A stretch of 32,330 nt of DNA, from NCBI RefSeq assembly GCF_001949145.1, contig NW_019091543.1, positions 536,409-568,738 on the forward strand, given 5' to 3'. The notes beneath the pieces are model-generated. The model was not told where the DNA came from. It was given only the letters and a program-made list of their open reading frames with translations, and searched no databases. Positions 27,933 to 32,330 of this stretch are shown piece after piece. This DNA is from Acanthaster planci (taxonomy: Eukaryota > Echinodermata > Asteroidea > Valvatida > Acanthasteridae). The number at the start of each line of letters is the position of its first letter. The first letter of the stretch is position 1. Made by a program: the position numbers and the translations under genes.

Positions 27933-30900
27933 ATGTCAAAGTACCCAGAATTGAAATGGGATGCAGGAAACCTCACTGAGGAATTTCAGTTGTTTAAGCA
28001 GCGCATGACCCTCTGCTTACAAGACAATGAGATCACCGATAAGCGCAAGATTGCGGTGAAAATTAAGATAGCGGTTGGAAATGAGGGACTCAGGCGCATA
28101 AATGCATCTAGCCTCACAGATGAGGAAACAGAGGACCCCGACAAATTGTGGGCCCTTTTCGAAGACCAGCTCCACATTAAGGTTAATTACCGTGTACATC
28201 GCATGGAACTTATGAGATATAAACAAAGGTCAGGCGAAACCATTGACGAGTTTGTCACTAGGTGTAGGGACAAAGCAAAACAGTGCAACTTCGGGCCTTC
28301 CGAGCTGGCAGACCGTGTGTTTGAATTGGTAATCGGTTCAACGCCATACGAGGCGTTCCAAAAAGAATTGCTAGATAAACCGCCAGATTGCACAATCGAT
28401 GACCTGCTTGCCGAGGGCCGGAAGTACGAGGCCATAGCGGCGAGCAAAAAATGTCTTCAGAACCTGTCCGAGGGCAGCGCTCCTGTCGATGCAATGCAGC
28501 GTTCGCGTAGAGCGTGTTCTAATTGCGGTCTTTCTCATCAGCCGCGCAGATGCCCTGCGTATAACGATGTGTGCAAATCATGCGGATCCAAGGGCCACTG
28601 GGCCAAGTACTGCCGCAAGTCTAGGCGCAAACAGCGTGGAGACAGCTCGCCCCGCAGGCGGCGAAGCGCATCGCGAGGCAAGGCACCGTCGCGAGGCAGA
28701 GGTGGCAGATCTAAAAGCCGCGAGACCTCCCAGCGTCTAGACCACGTGACCGATGAATCAGCAGGCAACCCACCAGCGGAGCAACCTGGCGCACAGTCTC
28801 ACGAAAACCTATTCTACTCCATCCAAATCTCCAACCTGAGCATGACCCCTGTAAACCAAATCGGGGTGAACGAGGCGTTCAATGTAATTGATGTCATGTG
28901 CCCAGATATGCTTGGCATAAAACGCCTGAAGCTCAAAGTGGACACGGGTGCCAGTGCCAACACGCTTCCTGTCCGCACAATGAAGCAAATGTATGGAGAT
29001 AGGTGGGGGTCAGTCACTAGACCAGCGGACGCCAAGCTGACGGCCTACAACGGTGCACACATTAAATGCCTGGGCTGCATCGATATAATGTGCCGATACA
29101 AGACGTCACCATGGTCGAAAGAAACCTTCTACGTCGTAGATGTGCCAGGTCCTGCCATAGCCGGTCTACCGATATGCCGAAAGCTCAACATGGTCACGAT
29201 CCATAGTGTTGCACCAACACCCGGTATGACCGACCAGCAGCCCAGCCCACTAATGACGCAGGCTAAGGCAACTTCCCCTGCCAAACCATGGCCGCCACAC
29301 CAACCAGGCCTGCGAATAGCCTCCATTGATGACCTCATACAGCACTTTCCAGGGAGATTTGACACGCTTGGAAACTTCAAGGAAAAGGCTCATCTATACC
29401 TCAAAGATGACGCGAAGCCAAGTATCGACGCACCTCGCAAGTGCAGTATCCACCTTAAGCCAAAGTTGAGGGCGGAACTTGACAGGATGGAACGAGACGG
29501 AGTCATACGCCCAGTCACCCATCATACCGACTGGTGCAGCTCCATCACTACAAGTGTCAAGAAAGATGGCTCCCTACGACTGTGTCTGGACCCCAAACGG
29601 CTCAACAACAGCCTCAAAAGATGTCCACACAAGATACCAACTCTGGAGGAGCTGAACCCGGAGTTCAGTAAGGCCAAATATTTCTCGAAATTGGACGCCA
29701 AAGCTGGGTATTGGTCGGTGCATTTGGATGACGAGTCGCAGGAACTCACCACGTTCCGCACTCCATTCGGAAGGTATTGCTTCCAGCGCCTTCCATTCGG
29801 GCTCTGCGTGAGCCAAGACATCTTCCAGCAAGAGATGGACAAGATCATCGATCAGGTCCCAGGCTGCGTGGGAATTGCCGACGATGTTGCTGTCTACGGC
29901 AAAACCGAAGAGGAACACGACAACAACCTGCTTCACCTCCTCTCCGTGGCCGAGCAGGAGGGTCTCGTGTTCAACAGTGCGAAGTGCAAGATAAAGGTAC
30001 CCCACATCAGCTTTTTCGGGTCCACGTACTCGGCCGCTGGCATCAAGCCAGACCCAGCCCGCATTGAAGACATATATGCCATTCCTACGCCCCAAGACAA
30101 GGAAGACCTACAACGGTTCCTTGGGCTGATGCAGTACGTCTCACCGTACATACCCAATTTCGCAGACAAAGCAGCACCACTAAGGGACCTCCTCCGGAAG
30201 AACGTCCCGTACCTATGGCAAGATGACCATCAAGCCGCGTTCTCCAGCCTCAAATACTCCATATCGGCAGAGTCCTGTCTACAATACTATGACCCAGGAA
30301 AGCCGACAACCTTGGAGGTGGACGCATCGCAGAAGGGCCTCGGCGCATGCCTGCTGCAGGACGAAAAGCCTGTCGCTTTCTCTTCCAAAACGCTCTCCAC
30401 CGCACAGGCCAACTACTCGAACATCGAGCGAGAGGCACTTGCACTCGTCTTTGGGATCACACGATTCCATACCTACCTGTTTGGCAGCAGCTTTACGGTC
30501 CACACGGATCACAAACCATTGGTAATGATCTGCGCCAAACCGCTAACGAGTGCCCCACCACGGCTGCAGCGCCTCCTGATCAAAATTCAGGGATACAATT
30601 TCTCAATCGAGTACAAGCCTGGCCCCACATTGACACTTGCCGACGCTCTGAGTAGACTCCCAAATCCATGCAAACGAGGTGATGTACCCCTCGACCTCCA
30701 GGTAGATGATGCCACACTTGCAGATGGCCCAGTAACCAAGGGCATTGACTTGGTGCACTTTGGGTGCAGCAAGCAGGACGATCTGCAACGGCAAACACAG
30801 TGCGACCCAGTACTGAAGACACTTCAACAGCTCGTATACACTGGATGGCCCAGCACTATTCGGGAGCTACCATGTGACCTACGACCGTATTGGTCATACA

Positions 30901-32123
30901 GAGATGAACTGGGAGTATCCTGTGGTGTGGTTTTCAAGGGCAGACAAGTTGTCATACCAGAAACCATGCGCGCAGACATCTTGAACCAGCTGCATCTGGG
31001 ACACTTAGGTGTCGAGAAAACCAGACGCCTCGCCCGCAACTCTGTCTATTGGCCAAAGATCAATGACGACATTGCCAAGCTCGTGGCAGATTGTACGGTG
31101 TGCCAAGAAACACAGCCACGGCACACTAAAGAGCCAATGATACCCCACGAGATCCCGTCCACGCCATGGACAAAGCTCGGTACCGATCTTTTCCAGCTTG
31201 ACGGTGAAGATTTTCTTGTCATCGTCGATTACCACTCGAAGTTCCCAGTGGTACACAAGCTGACCAACACCACAAGTGCAGCAGTCGCTCATCTGACTGC
31301 AGCAACGTTTGGCCTTCTGGGAGCGCCCACGGAGATTGTTTCCGACAATGGCCCCCAATTTGCAGGTAAAGCATACCAGGAAATGTGTAAAACCTGGTAC
31401 ATCAGGCATACGACGTCGTCACCAACTTACCCCCGCTCCAACGGCCTTGCGGAACGAATGGTCCGCACGATTAAGACCTTGTTGACAAAGTGCCGGAAGT
31501 CTGGCCAGGACATCAGCCAGGCGATGCTCAACCTGCGAGCAACACCAATCGAGCCAAACCTGCCTTCGCCAGCCGAGATAATGTTCGGCAGAGCGATTCG
31601 AACCACACTGCCAAGTAATAACCCACACTTAAGCCACAACACTTCAGCTGAAACATACACAGGCCTTCAACAGAGACAAGACAAAATGAAACAATGCCAT
31701 GACAAACATGCGGGACCACCCCTTCCACCCCTGCATGTCGGCCAGAAGATCCGACTTCTGGACGATGCATCCAAGACCTGGATTCCTGGGGAAATTGTAA
31801 GGGTCAGACAAGAGCCTAGATCGTACGAGGTGAGGACGCCCAACGGGAGAACTCTTAGGCGGAATAGATCACACCTGCGCGAGATGCCTGCTAGCAGCGA
31901 ACACAGCGTCAACCCCAAGGTGCAAAGCGGCACTGCTGAAGCGAAGCGCCTTGCATTTGATGAGCCCAAAAAGCAGGTCAGATTCGACTTGCCCCCAGAC
32001 ACGGGCGAGTGCTCGCACAGGCAGAGTAAAGCCAAAACACCAGCAACCCCAAATGCTAAAACGGACACATCCGTCACAACACGATCCGGCCGAGTAAGCA
32101 GAAAGCCTGCTCGGTACATGTGA
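27933..32123 (+). CDS. Element D Gag-Pro-Pol polyprotein, intact (1396 aa)
   Basis: Starts ATG in good context (A at -3). Residues 1-185 are Gag capsid-like (EEFQLFKQRM; RSGETIDEFVTRCRDKAKQC). Zinc knuckles lie at 195-227 (CX2CX3HX4C, then CX2CX4HX4C), followed by an Arg/Ser-rich tail to about 270. The aspartic protease has Asp337 (KVDTGASANTL). In RT, motif A has Asp588 (KLDAKAGYWSV) and the active-site pair is Asp650-651 (GIADDVAVYG). RNase H has Asp797, Glu832, Asp859 and LADALSRLP. The integrase zinc ligands are His1021, His1024, Cys1054 and Cys1057. The catalytic triad Asp1085, Asp1138, Glu1174 has a D-35-E spacing. The C-terminal module is WIPGEIVRVRQEPRSYEV without GPY/F, as in Mag-type elements. 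There are no stops or frameshifts. Protease cleavage would release the units; the proteins make and integrate element cDNA. Confidence 0.95.
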   Translation: MSKYPELKWDAGNLTEEFQLFKQRMTLCLQDNEITDKRKIAVKIKIAVGNEGLRRINASSLTDEETEDPDKLWALFEDQLHIKVNYRVHRMELMRYKQRSGETIDEFVTRCRDKAKQCNFGPSELADRVFELVIGSTPYEAFQKELLDKPPDCTIDDLLAEGRKYEAIAASKKCLQNLSEGSAPVDAMQRSRRACSNCGLSHQPRRCPAYNDVCKSCGSKGHWAKYCRKSRRKQRGDSSPRRRRSASRGKAPSRGRGGRSKSRETSQRLDHVTDESAGNPPAEQPGAQSHENLFYSIQISNLSMTPVNQIGVNEAFNVIDVMCPDMLGIKRLKLKVDTGASANTLPVRTMKQMYGDRWGSVTRPADAKLTAYNGAHIKCLGCIDIMCRYKTSPWSKETFYVVDVPGPAIAGLPICRKLNMVTIHSVAPTPGMTDQQPSPLMTQAKATSPAKPWPPHQPGLRIASIDDLIQHFPGRFDTLGNFKEKAHLYLKDDAKPSIDAPRKCSIHLKPKLRAELDRMERDGVIRPVTHHTDWCSSITTSVKKDGSLRLCLDPKRLNNSLKRCPHKIPTLEELNPEFSKAKYFSKLDAKAGYWSVHLDDESQELTTFRTPFGRYCFQRLPFGLCVSQDIFQQEMDKIIDQVPGCVGIADDVAVYGKTEEEHDNNLLHLLSVAEQEGLVFNSAKCKIKVPHISFFGSTYSAAGIKPDPARIEDIYAIPTPQDKEDLQRFLGLMQYVSPYIPNFADKAAPLRDLLRKNVPYLWQDDHQAAFSSLKYSISAESCLQYYDPGKPTTLEVDASQKGLGACLLQDEKPVAFSSKTLSTAQANYSNIEREALALVFGITRFHTYLFGSSFTVHTDHKPLVMICAKPLTSAPPRLQRLLIKIQGYNFSIEYKPGPTLTLADALSRLPNPCKRGDVPLDLQVDDATLADGPVTKGIDLVHFGCSKQDDLQRQTQCDPVLKTLQQLVYTGWPSTIRELPCDLRPYWSYRDELGVSCGVVFKGRQVVIPETMRADILNQLHLGHLGVEKTRRLARNSVYWPKINDDIAKLVADCTVCQETQPRHTKEPMIPHEIPSTPWTKLGTDLFQLDGEDFLVIVDYHSKFPVVHKLTNTTSAAVAHLTAATFGLLGAPTEIVSDNGPQFAGKAYQEMCKTWYIRHTTSSPTYPRSNGLAERMVRTIKTLLTKCRKSGQDISQAMLNLRATPIEPNLPSPAEIMFGRAIRTTLPSNNPHLSHNTSAETYTGLQQRQDKMKQCHDKHAGPPLPPLHVGQKIRLLDDASKTWIPGEIVRVRQEPRSYEVRTPNGRTLRRNRSHLREMPASSEHSVNPKVQSGTAEAKRLAFDEPKKQVRFDLPPDTGECSHRQSKAKTPATPNAKTDTSVTTRSGRVSRKPARYM

Positions 32124-32330
32124 CTTACCTCACCACGTTCCAAACATCGTTGTGGTTTTGCCAACCTTCTAGTTTTCTTGCCACAGTTAAAGTTGCATAG
32201 TAAAAGTAGTGTTAGTTTTAGTAGTTAACAAAAAGAAGTAAACTGGAACTCCATACCAACTAAACAGTTTACAAGTTCATTTAATGTTTTCATGAAAGTG
32301 TCCAGACAAAATGAACATGGCGTTCTAGCC
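32124..32330 (+). other. Element D 3' untranslated region, cut by window end
   Basis: Matches 26595-26801 with one difference (T-run at about 32289). No gene is seen. Confidence 0.85.

Larger units (their letters stand above)
26967..32330 (+). mobile_element. Ty3/gypsy (Mag-type) element D, intact coding region, 3' end beyond window
   Basis: 5' LTR (26967-27093), an 18-base PBS, a leader of about 820 bp, a single gag-pro-pol frame (27933-32123) and a 3' untranslated region that runs off the window. By comparison with the deleted copy, the 3' LTR should start near 32496. Identity with the adjacent copy is very high (127/127 in the LTR), so insertion is recent. All domain motifs are intact, which makes this a candidate active element. 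Confidence 0.93.

Overview
This is an animal genomic fragment, most likely from a marine invertebrate deuterostome such as a cephalochordate or ambulacrarian. The placement is inference: intron-bearing gene pieces with canonical splice sites, a Bar-like homeodomain, several Mag-type Ty3/gypsy elements, a DIRS-like element, a possible Crypton fragment, and frequent TAGGCCTA and ACATGTACATG words. No bacterial, CRISPR, rRNA or tRNA feature is visible. There is an assembly gap at 10450-10690 and a single N at 14902.

Layout. (1) 1-3127 is the 3' part of a decayed plus-strand Ty3/gypsy element (A) with a PHD-like finger between RNase H and integrase, ending in a probable 3' LTR. (2) 3128-7478 is mostly non-coding. 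It holds a candidate two-exon small gene (4087-5369), a 209-bp-spaced duplication in its intron, and a 39-bp minisatellite (6241-6589). (3) 7479-9830 is a composite repeat whose second half is a satellite-like array; the same composite lies inverted at 20524-22440, where the satellite period is 147 bp. (4) 10184-10348 is a minus-strand fragment resembling a Crypton tyrosine recombinase. (5) 10691-20515 is a nest on the minus strand. A DIRS-like element (RNase H plus tyrosine recombinase) is interrupted by gypsy element B (10691-14899, very short LTR) and by gypsy element C (15066-19484, 173-bp LTRs, target duplication ATCT). (6) 22441-25790 has little recognisable content. (7) 25791-26145 is a homeobox exon ending at a splice donor inside homeodomain codon 53. 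(8) 26217 to the window end is a young Mag-type family: an internally deleted copy (26217-27093) shares its right LTR with a full-length element D (26967 to beyond 32330). D has one intact 1396-codon gag-pol frame with all expected catalytic residues. The pair sits in the homeobox gene's intron in the same orientation, 71 bp after the donor.

The only clearly host genes are the homeobox exon and, less surely, the 4087-5369 gene. Elements A, B, C and the DIRS-like element are broken. D looks intact and recent: the two visible LTRs of the tandem are identical over 127 bp. No new defence-like or operon-like system was found. The most unusual items are the LTR tandem inside a homeobox intron, the double insertion into one recombinase gene, the 147-bp satellite with conserved palindromes, and the PHD-like finger in element A.
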